Positions 9,060 to 22,300 of a DNA stretch of 64,000 nt are shown here, piece after piece (the stretch's first letter is position 1; every line of letters starts with the position of its first letter). The notes below the pieces were generated by a model. That model was not told the origin of the DNA. It saw only the letters and a program-made list of their open reading frames with translations, and ran no database searches. This DNA comes from Hevea brasiliensis. Its lineage: Eukaryota; Streptophyta; Magnoliopsida; Malpighiales; Euphorbiaceae. The position numbers and the translations under genes are program-made. The DNA lies in NCBI RefSeq assembly GCF_030052815.1, contig NC_079504.1:41485041-41549040 (forward strand), read 5' to 3'.

Positions 9060-11665
9060 ATCTAACACTAGCACTATAGCCATTCATTACAATATATTAT
9101 ACACATCTTCTCAAGATGTAGATTATGACAAAGGCTTAGTGAATGGATCGATGTTATATTTCGCATGGCTATATCGCCTTGCCCAACTATATCGATAATA
9201 TGGTAGTGCCTTTCTATGTGTTTGGATTTTGGGTGAGACCTTAGTTCTTGCTTTTGCATGTTGCTCCATTGTTGTCTTAATGGAAGGAACTACTATAAGT
9301 CGATGCAACAATATACTGGAACTCTTCCAGCACCTCCATTACAAATGAACACATATAACCATCCAATTGCAAGTCTCCACCTCCATAAATCAAGAATAAA
9401 TCCTTAGTTCTTCTCCTAGTACACAACATTGCATACATTAAACAAGCATATGGAATCTGGCCATCTTATCTCTTTCTTGAGATGTCTTTGGAGACATCTC
9501 TTTAGAAAGATGGATACCATGTCTCGTAATAATCCTCTCTTGGAATCAAGCATGTTAAACCTCTTTAACACCTTTTCCAAGTATAGACTTTGTGATAAAC
9601 CAATTATCATCTCTATAGATGCGAATCCTAAGAATATAGGTTGCCTCCCTAAGTCTTTCATGGAGAATGTATTTGACAACCATACCTTTATATCATTACC
9701 CATCAATGTCATCCACATATAAGACAAGAAAGTGATAGCCTTGTCATTCACTAACCTTCTTATATACACATGGCTCATCCTCATTTTTGATAAAACTAAA
9801 GGATTTAATGGCTTCATCAAAGCGGATGTTCCAACTCCTGAAGCTTGTTTCAACCCATAAATGGATCGCTTTAGCTTGCATACCTTGGAACCATCTTGGG
9901 ATTCAAATCCCTAGGTTGTTCCATGAAAATGTTTTCTTCAATGTATCCATTAAGAAAGACATCCATAAATCTCATAATCATAGTATGCTAATAAAATCCT
10001 AATTGATTTAAGCATAGAAAGTCTCCTCATAGTCTATTCCTTGCCTTTGAAACCCCTTTCGCTACTAGCCTTGCCTTATAGGTCTCTACCTTTCCATAAC
10101 CAATTTTCTTCTTGAAAACCCATTTGTTCCCTATAGGTACAATACCTTTAGGTGGGTCAAAAAGATCCCAAACTTGATTCTTATACATGGAATCAAACTC
10201 GTATTTCATAGCATCAATCCATTTTGAAGAGTCTATATATGATATAGATTCTACATAGTTAATTGGATAATCTCCATGATCTACTTATTCATGAGTAGAC
10301 AACTCTTGTTCTTCTTCATGAAGAAAACAATATCTCAACGGTGGGTGAGAAGATGTTTCATCAATGGGTATAGGTTGACTAGATGGATCTATATCCATAA
10401 TTCTAACTCTATTTGCCTTCCTTTCTCCTTCTTGAACAAACCGTTGTTCAAGAAATGTGGCATCTCTACTTATCACAACCTTTGTGAAGTAGGCAAATAA
10501 AAATAATATATAAAAATATCTTTTGGATATCCAACAAATCGACCTTTTACTCTCGGTCTCCAATTTATGACAACCCCAAATCTTAACATGCTTAAGACTT
10601 GGTTTTCTTCCATGCCATATCTCATAAGGTGGATTCTAATGCAAATCAGAAACAATGCCATGCTCTCTCAAGTATTCATCAAATTCAAATATTCACCTCC
10701 ACGATCCGATCGAAGAGCTTTAATATTTTTTGATTTACTACTGATTTAAATTCCTTAAACTTTTCAAAGGATTCATGTTTGTATTTCATCAAATACAAAT
10801 ACCCAAACCTTGATTTATCATCGGTAAAGGTAATAAAATAATGAAAGCCCTCTAGCCATTTCTTTAAATGGACCACATACATCACTATGTATTAGCTCCA
10901 AAATATTTTTGTCCAACAAAGGGTGATCTAGTCATTAAGGCAAGATTCCAGTTGAGTAGGCTCAGAGCCCAATGAGGATAGAATCCCCATTTTCTCCAAT
11001 TTTGCAATCCTATCTTCGCAACATGACCTAACCTTAAGTGCCAAGTATATTTTGAACTTGAGTTGGTTTTCACCATGGCATTGCTTTCATTTAGATAAAC
11101 ACTTTCCTTTGCCTCCATAGTCTTACTTAGCTATTTTCTTAGGTTTCTTTTTCTTATTGCCTTTCTTCTTGTTGGACTTTCAAAGCTACCTCTTTTCTTT
11201 ATTGCCTGGCATATTCTTTATGTTGAGTAATTTAGCTAAGGTGCATTCTGTTTAGTCATATGGAAATTTGTCACAAAATTCCCAAAAAGGATCAAATCCG
11301 TTTGTAGTTGGAAATCCATGTTGAAGTCAAGATGTTCAATCATCTTGTGGACATGATCCCCAACATTTTAGATATCTCATACCTAGCATTCTGCTCACCA
11401 TACAACTCTTGTAGGTGAAGGAGGATCTCACTAGCACTGCATGTTCTCATGTAACTCATTACTCATGGAAGCAAGCATGTAACACTTAGCTCTCATATCA
11501 TGCTCCTTCCACTTGTCCAAAGTATCATGTTCCTCTTGTGTGGCCTCTGGAGGTAAGGGGACCAGAACATTTGAATATAGAACATATCCTATATGTACAA
11601 GTTTCAAATTTCTGATCAAGTATGCTTGCAAGGATATTGGATGGTGGTGGTTGTTTTGTGCTCAT
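9060..11665 (-). pseudogene. copia I gag-pol, internally deleted
   Basis: From right to left on the minus strand: a gag start at 11665 (MSTKQPPPSNILAS) with HIGYVLYSNVLVPLPPE and HLQELYGEQNARYE; GAG-pre-integrase with TWHLRLGHVAKIGLQ (about 11040); integrase N-half with FHYFITFTDDKSRFGYLYLM (10840-10780); a post-integrase segment with YEIWHGRKPSLKH and SRDATFLEQRF; RVT_2 with VWDLFDPPKGIVPIGNKWVF, KARLVAKG and an intact YVDD at 9708-9719; and the RNase H tail (KSKHIERHYHIID, DPFTKPLS). The CCHC knuckle and protease are absent between gag and GAG-pre-integrase. Sequence passes from REHGIVSD straight to PPYEIWHG, so the integrase stretch carrying the DDE glutamate is deleted. Many frameshifts and stops are present. 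Confidence 0.85.
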
Positions 11666-12783
11666 TTTTAAATAACCAGATGAAAATTTCTGCAGAAAAT
11701 AACCAGATTAATTAGTAAATGTATCATGTAATTAACCAAAATGATTATGGTCTTTTAATCAAATTGGTCCTCCCACAACTTAGCGAATCCTACACTTCCA
11801 AAGTAGAAATCCTAGTTGGATGGATTTCTAGTGGGTGATTGAATTCTTATAATTCTATTGATCATCCTCAGGTACATCCATTATTGGAATTACAATAAAC
11901 TATAAGTGAGCAACTCCTTGCCCATCACATCTCATATGAGGTTCAATCCTTTTACTAGCCCCTAATGCTCAAAATCGTACATCCAATATTGACTTATCTT
12001 GCATTAGTTAAGTTGATCCTAATTATGCAAATAATTTTAATGTCCTCAGGTACATCCAATATTGGCCACCAAACCATTTACATATTTACAACATCTCATG
12101 CTTAACAATTATTCTTAAGAAAATCTCTTAAATTAATTGCATCTCATGCAACTATTTAAAATTTCTTAAAATAATTGCCCCAATGGAGGGCTTATGTTAT
12201 AATTACTTTAATTATAGCATTTCCAACTTAATCATTTGTTTGGAAGATTTTATAGCCATCCTAATTAATATTAAGGTCTCACTTTGCACATTATCCATTT
12301 AGCATGCATATATCATATAATTGCATACATTCCCATACATCTCATGCATTCATGGATAAGCGATAAATATGGTATGATCATGGACTTTCTAAGAGGATTC
12401 AAGAGCCCACCAAGAATGAAATGGGGGCATTCCTAGGTGCATTTCATTCATTCATTTTACAAGAGTTACTGAAGGAGTACATAATCAACACTTGATCTTG
12501 AATTCCTCCGAACTTCTTGCAATCCAATATTACATAGTAATCCTTGGCATACCAACAAGAACTTAAATAAATGAAATTACAACCCAAAAATATTACAAAC
12601 TTAATAATATATGCCCAAAATAAATTAAAATAAATTAATTTACAATCCCAAAGAAACATAAAAGAAATAAATCCAATCACATTGGTCTTTTATAGTCCAT
12701 GATCATCCATCATGCATATCACTATTTAATAATTAAATAAAACATACATACTTATATTAAATTGAATATCTCATATTCAACTT

Positions 12784-13122
12784 AAAAATCCAGATTTGAA
12801 TATGATTCAAATAAATTTAAAAATTCAGATTTGAATCTCATTCAAACAAATTTAAAAATTCAGATTTGAATCACATTCAAACAACTTCAAAAATTCAGAT
12901 TTGAATCACATTCAAATATTTTTTAAAAAATCAGATTTGAATCACATTCAAATATTTTTTAAAAAATCAGATCTGAATTTTATTGAATCAATTTTAAAAA
13001 ATTAGATTTAAATATGATTCAAACAACTTTAAAAATTCAGATTTGAATCTCATTCAAACAACTTTTAAAATTCAGATTTGAATCACATTCAAACATTTTT
13101 TAAAATTCTGATTTGAATCATA
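12784..13122 (+). repeat. 35-bp tandem repeat, about 10 copies
   Basis: The block cagatttgaatcacattcaa recurs with starts at 12791, 12826, 12861, 12896, 12932, 12968, 13003, 13038, 13073 and 13108, i.e. spacing 35-36 bp throughout. Each unit contains an inverted pair tttgaat...attcaaa. Units differ at a few positions, mainly the linker (aacaactt, atatttttt). It lies in the leader of copia I. Confidence 0.92.
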
Positions 13123-13350
13123 ATTTAATTGTGTGATTAAAACAACTAATTAAACACTTTAATTAGTCAAAGAATAGGCCTTAGATCATACAACAATTGC
13201 AGAATTAAAAGCCAAACCTTGAATCACCCATGGAACCATTACCATTGGTGGCGCCACGCCACCTCTTAATCCAACCAGCAATGAATCAATCATCTTATGA
13301 TCAAATCACACAATTAAATCATATAATCAACAATCTAAATGGCAAATATA

Positions 13351-13364
13351 GTGGCTCTACCAAT
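13351..13364 (-). other. copia I primer binding site, degenerate
   Basis: Directly after the 5' LTR on the minus strand the sequence is ATTGGTAGAGCCAC. It resembles the initiator-Met primer site TGGTATCAGAGCC with three bases missing. The position next to the LTR end supports the call. Confidence 0.5.
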
Positions 13365-15335
13365 TGAAGTGAAAAACACAAGATTATACCATTGAATTCA
13401 AAAATTTTCACCTAGGGTCACATGCACCATGCAAGATTTATTTTTATCTATTTGATTTCAATAATAAACAACATATTAAAACTCTTTTAATATGTTTTTG
13501 GATCTGTATTTGCCATTTAAGATTTTAAAATTAATCAGATTAATTTTAGAACCCTAGATTAAATCAAGAACGATTACACTAACCTCTTGATGCGATGTTG
13601 TCCCTCTAGCTTGTCCACACCAAGAACACCTATGGCAGCCCTTGAACAGCTTCTAAAGCCTTTTCTATTAATTAGAAATTCAAGTTCTGCCTTTTAAGAG
13701 ATTAGAGATGCAAACAGGACACTAGAAACAATTTCTAGTGTTCTTAATTCAAGAGATTGATGGCTAATCTCTTTGAATTGATGAGAGATGAAGAGAAATA
13801 GCTGGAGAGGCTCAAAGTGGCGTGACATATGAGAGGAGAGGCTGCTGGTTATGTTTTCCATTCATAACCACACTTAAATAGCTAGGTTAACACATTAAAC
13901 CCTAGCCACATGTCACCTTTGATTAGCTCTAGGTTTAAGTGACCCAATCACATTGTGCCAAGTGTCAAACCTATATTTAATCTTGATTTTAATCATCTTA
14001 CATGATTAAAATTATTTATGCCATGTGTCACCATCTCATGGTGCCAAAATGACCAAAGTCTTAATTTTGAGTTCTTAACCCAAAATAATTATTTTCTTCT
14101 TCTAATTAATTATATCAAATATAAATTAATTAATTAATCTCTATTAATTAATTTCTCATCAATTAAATTCATATTTAAACACTTTAAATATAAATTTAAT
14201 TTATACTACACATCCAATAATCTAGATTTGGTTTCAAGTCATGCTAGGGACTTTGCAATTTTATTGCAAACCAAATCTATTTAATTAATCAATTAAACTC
14301 TTTAATTAATTAATTAAATCATATTTAAATAGGTGATAACTTGTGTATGTGTGTGACTTACTAGGCTCATCACTAATTGGCAATGAGACATGATATCAAC
14401 TCTTAATATCATCGAACTCTTTCTTACCATAAATGATTTCTCTAAATCATTTTATGAACCTCATAGACCATGGTTAACACCTAGCATAGCATGCCATGGC
14501 CACCCAATTAGTAATAAGATTTACCTTAAATGAACCTATTATCATATGTTACCATGCACTAGACTCTCTTTGTACAAAAATCCCAAAAAAATTTGAGTCA
14601 TGGTTTATGTCAAACTCCATTTGCTATGAATATTATGTTCTCTTTTAATTCCAGTTCTTGATTAAAAGATTTTTCTCATCAAACTCTTTAATAAATCTAT
14701 CTGTCTGGCCAGAACTTGAAACATCAAGAACAATTAAATGAACATAGGATTTTATCTCTATTTACTTAAAGGAACAGATTCCATCTTGATCAACACCTAC
14801 CTCCATATATAACTAGTAGGAGCCAACACATGCCCATATACCCATACATAGTACAAGTATGAAAGCGATCAAACTCAAACTACCTATATACAAGATAAAA
14901 AGATTATATGATATGATTTATGACAAAACATTGACAAGAGTAAACTCCATGTGCTTGTCATAAGCATCAGGTTTGACCTACTTATCATTTATAAGTGCCT
15001 ATCATGTTTGTTATATGGCATGAGACTCACCATTCCATCTTATTTATATCTCATATAAATAACTTGGGAACAAACATGAATACAATCTTTCTGGATAAGT
15101 CATGTCCTTATTATGAAGTATCCTCGATTGTGAACCTATTTATGATACTTCGTGCTAGAAATATTGTCACTCATATTCTTAACAACTTAAGAATAATATT
15201 TCTAACAAAATATCAATGGACCTTTTCTATTACACATAAATATATTATGTAAACGGAAAAGTGGAAATGCCTTTATTAATAAAAATATGTACAAGATACA
15301 TACTAAATGATATGCTCTAGGGCATATTACTAACA
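13365..15335 (-). repeat. copia I 5' LTR
   Basis: This is the right copy, 1971 bp, in the same orientation as the left LTR. It keeps blocks missing on the left but lacks about 14 bp near 14017 that the left LTR has at about 7804. The inner end (tgaagtgaaaaac) also lacks 'ggaacggaagca' present at the outer end of the left LTR. On the minus strand it begins TGTTAGTAATATGCCC. Confidence 0.9.
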
Positions 15336-15340
15336 ATTAT

Positions 15341-16772
15341 CATCTCCTTTAGCCTGTTGATATGACTTAGGTTCCAATGAAGAAAACACATATGCTGTGA
15401 AATTTATATAGTCATAACTAAAAATAGGTTGTGAAATGATAGAAGTGGGTGAGGAAGAAAATTGGTTACATGCAGAACCATTACAACAATCAAAAGTGTG
15501 AATACCAAAATCTGCAATAGAACTTGTCATTAAAGATACAAAGTCATTTAACCACCTAGGTTTTGATGTAATTCTAGGACTTCTTCTAGTAGGAATAATC
15601 GAGGTAGATTATGAAGGAATATTGGTACTATTTTGTGAATCAAAAATTGATGAAATGTTAGGATGAGAATTTTAAGTGAATTTGAGATGAAATGGGAGTG
15701 TTATGAATTGGTGCAGGTATTAAGCATATAGAAGTAATTGAAGATGGACATGCATCATATGCTGGTATTGAAATAGGAATTGCAATATCATCAAGTCTGT
15801 TGGTACCAATCTTGTGAAATGGGAGCAATTTTCATGAAATATGACATATCTGGACATAATGATTTTCTTATTTTGCTAATTAAACAATTTGTATGCTTTA
15901 AATCCTAAAAAATAAATAAGAAATATACATTTAAATGCTCTCTACTCAATTTTTTTTTTTTTTTGTGTCTTAACATTTGTTTTAAAGCATAGCACCCAAA
16001 CACTTTTTAAATTGGAAAAATTTGGTGCTTTGCTATACAAAATATCATGAGGTGTTTTCCATTCTAATACTTATGTAGATAATCTATTTAAAATAAAATT
16101 TGTTAAAATCGACTCTCCCTAAAAGGATGCAAGAAGTTTAGAATGAAACATTAAAGCCTTTCCTATTTAAAGAAGATACACGTGCTTCCTCTCAACCAAC
16201 CCATTCTGTTGTGGAGAGTTGGCACAAGCTCTTTGGTGTATAATTCCTTTACTTTTAAAAAGCAAGTTGCAATCTTGGTTTACAAACTCAATTCCATTAT
16301 CTGATTTAATAACTTTGATAGATTTGTGGAACTGTGTTTGAACCATAAGAAGAAATTCTGATAGAGTTGAGCTAACTTTAGTTTTATCAAGCAATAAGTA
16401 TGTCAAAGTTGCTCTTGAAAAATCATCAACAAAGTTTCTAAACATATTTTGCATTAAAAATTGATTAAACAGAATAAGGGCCCCACACGTCAATATGAAC
16501 TAATTCAAATACAGACTCAATAGTAATATGACTTTTAGAAAAAGAAATTCTCTGTTGTTTGGCTAGAGGACAAACCTCAAAAACATGATGATCATTAATT
16601 CCAATATCAATACTCAATACATGTGATAGTTTGGTCTTAGATGCATGACCAAGTCCATAGTGCCACAAATCATATGAATGAGGTTCTAATACAAGCTTAT
16701 TGAAATGATTTATTAGATCAGTATGATTGCATCAAATTATATAGACATTTAAGGTTAACATGCATTGCATTT
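15341..16772 (-). pseudogene. copia O1 pol: integrase and linker to RT
   Basis: At 16668-16465 the frame reads WHYGLGHASKTKLSHV (GAG-pre-integrase), CPLAKQQRISF and HIDVWGPYS. At 16493-16167 it reads FVDDFSRATLTYLL, IKSDNGIEFVNQ and SPQQNGLVERKH. The DDE residues (D in HIDVWG, D in SDNG, E in VERKH) are all visible, but a frameshift separates the first D from the other two. A linker block at 15530-15341 ends EPKSYQQAKGDDN, the usual lead-in to the copia RT. The stretch between is AT-rich and decayed. It is bounded by copia I on the left and solo LTR K on the right. Confidence 0.85.
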
Positions 16773-18120
16773 TGTTAGCATTTAGTATCCTTTTATGTTT
16801 ATTTTTATATGTTTTCATTATTATTTTAGAAAACATATTAATCCAATTCAATTCATTGATTTTTATATTTTATCAGGTGTTTTTTTGTGGTTCTAGAATC
16901 AAAGATGAGTTTGGAAGAGATCTGGAGGTCAAAACGTGAAGAATACAGGGCCAGAAGTAGTACACGGGCCGTGTAACCCACCCCGTGTAACTTCCTGGAC
17001 CCCGTGCAACCTTTTAGACAAATAAAACTCGAAAAACAAAAGTGGCAAAAAGTTACATGATACACGCCCTGTGTCAAGTGCCCTGACAGCAATTCTGATA
17101 CGACTTTTCTTGCTTCTAACTTGACCCGGATGGACTCCTAATGATTCTAGGACTCTGAAATTAGGGTTTTTACACCAGATATAAATATAACAAGTCAGGA
17201 ATTGAGGGGAGGAGAGAATTTACATTGAGCCAATTTTTACATTCAAGGAGGCACATTAACCTCAAGGGAGGTAAGGGAGAAACAAGATTTGTAAGATTGC
17301 TAGAAGGGATTTTCAGCTGAAGTTCCAAAAGTCCAAGGCTGCAATTCTCCTTCTAGGTTCTTTCACTCTATTTTCTTCTCATGTCTTCTCTTTATCTTTT
17401 TATAATCTTGATTGTAAAACTCACCATGGGTGAGTAGGCTCTTTATGCTAGTGTTAGGGTGTAGCACTCTCAATTTCATTATGGATCTGGTTTGATTTTA
17501 TTTAATACATTGGGTATTTTATTCTTTGATTCAATCTCTTGTGATCTTAATGCATACTATGTGTTGGTACCCACTTAGTATTGATTACAGATATTAATTG
17601 AAGGACTGAAAGGTGAAGGTTAATATTAGAAAATCGGGATTTTGAGCCTAGAAAATCTGACCTAGAGATAGGCTGATGACCTTTGTGTAGTTCCAAAATT
17701 AATCAAGGATCTTAAAGAGTTTTAATTAATTTAATTATCACGAAAGTAGGGTTTAGGTTACTTAAAATACACCTTGAGTGCCTTGAGAGAGGACTTAAGA
17801 TAACTTAGGATTAATTTCCATCAAAGTAATAATCTCTCAATTATTGAATGAATTAGATTGATTTTATAATTGATTGAAGTGTGAACCCCTAACTCTAGAA
17901 TGTTCTCATCCATTGGTAATTTTAGTTTAGATAATTGTTTTAGACTTTATCTCTTTTAGCTTAGATTTAATTATTATTTCTCTATAATTTGGTCAATTAG
18001 ATAATTAAAATCATTATAGTTCGGTACTCAACACGGTCCTCGTGGGAACGATACTCTACTCATCACTTTATTACTTATTAACGATCCGTGCACTTACGGT
18101 GGTTGTAAAACTAGCAAACA
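16773..18120 (+). mobile_element. Athila-like solo LTR K in copia O1
   Basis: About 1.35 kb of non-coding DNA interrupts O1 between its GAG-pre-integrase halves. It starts tgttagcatttag and ends ...ctagcaaaca. Features I associate with Athila-type LTRs are a palindromic acacgggccgtgt (16962-16974) with further 'ccgtgtaa' echoes, a TATA box 'gatataaatataac' near 17178, and, near the end, 'cgatccgtgcacttacgg' with 'cctcgtgggaacgatactc' before it. No internal region or second LTR is adjacent. A 5-bp TSD was not evident; an alternative end choice (16761-18116) leaves only a shared aaca. Boundaries are therefore approximate. Confidence 0.65.
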
Positions 18121-19356
18121 CAGTATTACAACTGTGAGTAGTAATACATATTACATTCTCTACTATAGTAGTAAATGACTTAGTATCTAGTTTATAAAGT
18201 CCACCTTGCAATCTTCAAGTGGCCACAACCTCTTCAGTCACTGGGTCCTGCAAAACACAGTGTTTAGGAAAAAATTGAATAGTAATATTTCAGTTTTCTG
18301 TAAGTTTACTATCTTATAAAAGATTGTGCTTAAAGCTTGGTACATGTAAAACATCCATGAGAGTTAATTTTGGTTAGATAATAACATTTCCTATATGTGA
18401 TATGTGTTTGTTGGTTCCACCTAGTAAAGTGACAAAGGTTGGTTAGTTGTTTGAACTAGTATGGTAAATGCTTTCAAGTCATGACACATATGAGCTGAAG
18501 CTCCTATGTTTATAATCCATTGGTTCCAGTCAATATCAACATGATTAAGAGAATAACAATTAGAATCTTTACCTATAAAATTAGCAAAGCCAACATATCC
18601 TACCTCAGGAGTTCCTCCATTTTGACTCTGCATATATTTCACTATTTCTTACTTAATCATACTGGACCAATCTGGATTAGGAGGATCTACTTTCTGTAGT
18701 GGAGTGCCTTCACACTCAATAGGCATCTCAGGAACTTATGCTACAACATGTCCTTTTCTTTCTCTTTCTTACTTGTACATTCACTATACTAATCAGGGTA
18801 TCCATGAAGTTTGAAGTATGACCAATAGCATTATAGTACCTATAAGATTTGGTGTCTTTCTTGTTAGAATCTTTTCTTTTAACCTGAGATCTATTTTCGC
18901 CTAAATCTTTCTAATTGTTAACAATCATAAGACTATTAAACTCATTAGAAACTTGATTATGGACCTCTTTACTTTTCTATTGTTAACACCATGGAATATG
19001 CCCTATTAACATTAGGTAAGGGCTCCATTAGCAATATTTGGTTTCTGACATTATCATAGTTCTCATTCAAGCCCATCAAAAATTGAATTAACTGATGCTC
19101 ACTATTAATCTCAGCAAATTTGTTAGCAGCACCACAAACACAAATAGTTATGGCCTTAAACAAGTTAATTCATCCCAAAGTTTTTTTAACTTTGTAAAAT
19201 AAACCATCATAGAAGCATTAGATTGTGTAAAGGCACTTATCCCTCTTTTGCTTTAATATAGCAATGGTCCATTGCTTTCACCAAACCTTTGTCAAATCTC
19301 TTCTTATATATCTTCGGTAGATATTGAGTAAAGAAATGCTTCTTGGATAAGGAATT
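18121..19356 (-). pseudogene. copia O1 gag, protease and start of GAG-pre-integrase
   Basis: From the right: gag (UBN2-like) with QLIQFLMGLNENYDNVRNQI and LLMEPLPNVNRAYSMV (19100-18970), preceded by decayed ISTEDI-type sequence up to 19356; a degenerate zinc knuckle near 18840-18800, where a GHTS core remains but the cysteines are gone; protease with WIINIGASAHMCHDLKAF near 18519-18470, in which the canonical DSG is NIG; then KLTENRNITIQF-type and VLQDPVTEEVVATWRLQGGLYK segments leading into GAG-pre-integrase. Stops and frameshifts are frequent. Copia E is inserted at the right edge. Confidence 0.8.
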
Positions 19357-22300
19357 TGAAAGAAAAATAGCACCAAGAGTGCAAATTTAGCAATTTTAAA
19401 ATTTTAAACCCTAATATTTCATGCAATATGCAAATTCTTTATGCTATTGCAAAAACACATATTTTAAGTTACAACACTTATAACTCAATCATTAAAAAGC
19501 CTATTTGCCATTGAAAAACTTAAACCTTAAAATTATTAAGATAAAATTAAGGACTTTACCCGTATAGGCGCAGAATCACATTCAACACTTAATCTGGGAA
19601 GCTTCGATCATCAATAGTCGATCCTCTGTGAGTAGTATGCCCTAGAGCATATCATTTTATATGTATCTAGTACATATTTTATTAACAAAAGGTAATTTCA
19701 CTTTTTCATTTACATAATATATTTATGTTTAATAGAAAAGGTCTATTGATATTTTGTAGAAATTCTATTCTTAAATTGTTAAGAATATGAGTGATAGTAT
19801 TTCTAGCACAAAGTATCATAAATTGGTTCACAATCGAGGATACTTCACAAAGGACATGACTTATCCAGAAAGATTGTAATCATGTTTGTTCCAATGTATT
19901 TATACGAGATATAAATAGATGGAGTGGTGAGTCTCATGCCACATAACAAACATGATAAACACTTATACATGATAAGTAGGCCGAACCAGTGACACTTATG
20001 ACAAGCACATGGAGTTTACTCTTGTCAATGCATTGTCATATATCATATCAATGCATATAATCTTTAGACCTAAGATAACACAGTTATCTTATATATAGGT
20101 GGTTTGAGTTTGATACATCTTTCATACCTGTACTGTGTATGGGTATATGGACATGTGTTGGCTCCTACTAGTTATATATGGAGATAGGTGTTGATCAAGA
20201 TAGAATCCGTTACCCTAAGTAAATAGGAATAAAATCCTATATTCATTTAATTGTTCTTGATGTTTCAAGTTCGTGGCCAGGATAGATAGATTTAGTCAGA
20301 AAAGAGTTTCTGACAAGAAAATCTAATTAATCAAGAACTGGAATTAAAAGAGAACATAATGTTCATAACAAATGGGGTTTGACATTAACCATGACTCCAG
20401 CTCGAATTGGGATTTTGTAACGGAAAGATTCTAGTGCATGGCAATATATGATTAAAGGTTTATTTAAGGTATTCCTTGTTACTAATTGGGAGGCCATGGC
20501 ACGCTATGCTAGGTGTCAACCATGGTCTATGAGATGCTTAAAATGATTTAGAGAAATTATTTATGGTAAGAAAGAGTTCTGATGATATTAAGAGTTAATA
20601 TCATATCTCATTGCCAATTAGTGATGAGCCTAATGAGTCACACACATACACAAGTTAATCACCAAGTAAAATATGATTTAATTGATTAATTAAAGAGTTT
20701 AATTGATTAATTAAATAGGTTTGGTTTGCAATGAGATTGCAAAGTCCCTAGCATGGCTTGAAACCAAATCTAGGTTATTGGATGTATAGTAAAAGTTAAA
20801 TTTATATTTAATGTGTTTAAATATGAATTTAATTTTGAGAAATTAATTATTGGAGATTAATTTATTTATTTATATTTGATATAAATTGATTAAAAGAGGA
20901 AAAATAATTATTTTGGGTTGAGAACTCAAAATTAAAATATAAGGATAATTTGGTCATTTTACATGGTGACATGTGGCACCATGAGATGGTGACACATGAC
21001 ACCATATAAGCTTGCCATTTGTCTTCATATCATGTAAGATGACCAAAGTCAAGATTAAGTCTAGTTTTGACACTTGGCTTAATGTGATTAAGTCAATTAA
21101 AAATAAGATTAAATATGGTGGTGACATGTGGCAAAGGGATTAAGTGACTTAATGGCTTAATTATAAAAGGAAAAGAAAAGAAGAAACAAAACTTATTCTT
21201 CTTCCTCTCTTCAAAGTGGATGACACCTTTGGAGAGTCCTTCTCCTGTCTTCTTTTCTCACTTGATTCAAAGAAAAATCCCTTGGTTTCTTTGAATTAAA
21301 ATTGCTAGGAATTGTTTCTAGTGTCCTATACACACATATAACCTCTCTAAAAGCAAAACCCCAAATTATAATTGGTTGGCAAAGGCTTGAAAAGAAAAAT
21401 TGGGGGTTGCCATTGGTGATCTTGGTGTGTACAAGCTAGAGGGATAACACTTGGGGTCCTAAGAGCTTCCTAAAGGTGTCAATTGCATCCATAGTGCATC
21501 AAAGAGGTTAGTATCTAAATTCCTCTTTCAAATTAGGATTTAATTGAATTAATTTATTAGTTCACAATCTTAAATGGCAAATGAAGATCTTAATACATAT
21601 TAAAATTGTTTTAATATGCAATTGATCATTGAAATTAATTAGGCACATAAGAGATGTGGCATGATGCATGAAACCCTAGAAGAAAAATTTTGAAATTCAA
21701 TGCTCCAATGCACCAATTACCATGCTTCCGCTCCTTCATCCTCAAGTCTGTCGACACGAACAAGATAACCAAAGCACCAATTTTCAACTAAAACTCCTTT
21801 GTGCTTCCTCTCCTTGTCTTGACCAAGCTTACACAAAAATGAAGTTTAAGGTTTTTCTTGGTTTTAAGCTTATGGTAGTATAGAGAAATAATTTTCCTAC
21901 CCTTAATTCAAGAGTAACAACTTCAAATTCCTCTTGAATCAAAAACAAAGAAAAGGATGGGAGAGCTTGGTTTGAGAGAAAAATTAGAAGAAGAAAATAT
22001 TAACACACTTTTTTCTTCCAATCTCTAACTATTAGAGAGTTTTAATTCCCCTTAAGGTCAATTGGTGGTTGACCACTAATGATTACCTACTTTACAAGTG
22101 TCCTCATCTAATTCACCAATTAGATGTGTTTTCTAATTTTGATTTGGCTACTTGTCAAATTAGCATAAATAAGGGAATTAAAACACTAATTAATTAGTAC
22201 CATGAAAAACACTAATTAACCATTAATTTTTCCCTCTCATGACTTCTTAAGTCATTTTAACCAAATTAAAATCTCTTACCTTTAAATTATTTAATCAAGT

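Larger units (their letters stand above)
11666..13364 (-). other. copia I untranslated leader
   Basis: The 1.7 kb between the 5' LTR and the gag ATG has no credible ORF. It contains two related stretches, 'caggtacatccattattgg' near 11872 and 'caggtacatccaatattgg' near 12045, a 35-bp minisatellite at 12784-13122, and a primer-site-like sequence next to the LTR. This is long for a copia leader. Confidence 0.6.
7185..15335 (-). mobile_element. complete Ty1/copia element I (two LTRs) inside O1
   Basis: Two direct copies of a 1.9-kb LTR (7185-9059 and 13365-15335) flank a minus-strand gag-pol remnant. The 5-bp repeat attat is present at 7180-7184 and 15336-15340. The outer LTR ends are tgaagg... 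and ...ctaaca, i.e. TG...CA. The insertion splits the O1 pol frame between GDDN and WVQA, and the frame is restored by removing the element and one attat. The internal part is only 4.3 kb, with nucleocapsid/protease and part of integrase missing, so the element was probably non-autonomous or decayed early. Confidence 0.93.

Noticed and set aside
12784..13122. CRISPR-like array
   Set aside because: Repeats are contiguous with no unique spacers, and the context is a plant copia leader; it is a minisatellite.
16962..16974. acacgggccgtgt as an operator-like palindrome
   Set aside because: Such ACACGG/CCGTGT words are common in Athila-type LTRs; treated as a family mark, not a regulatory site.
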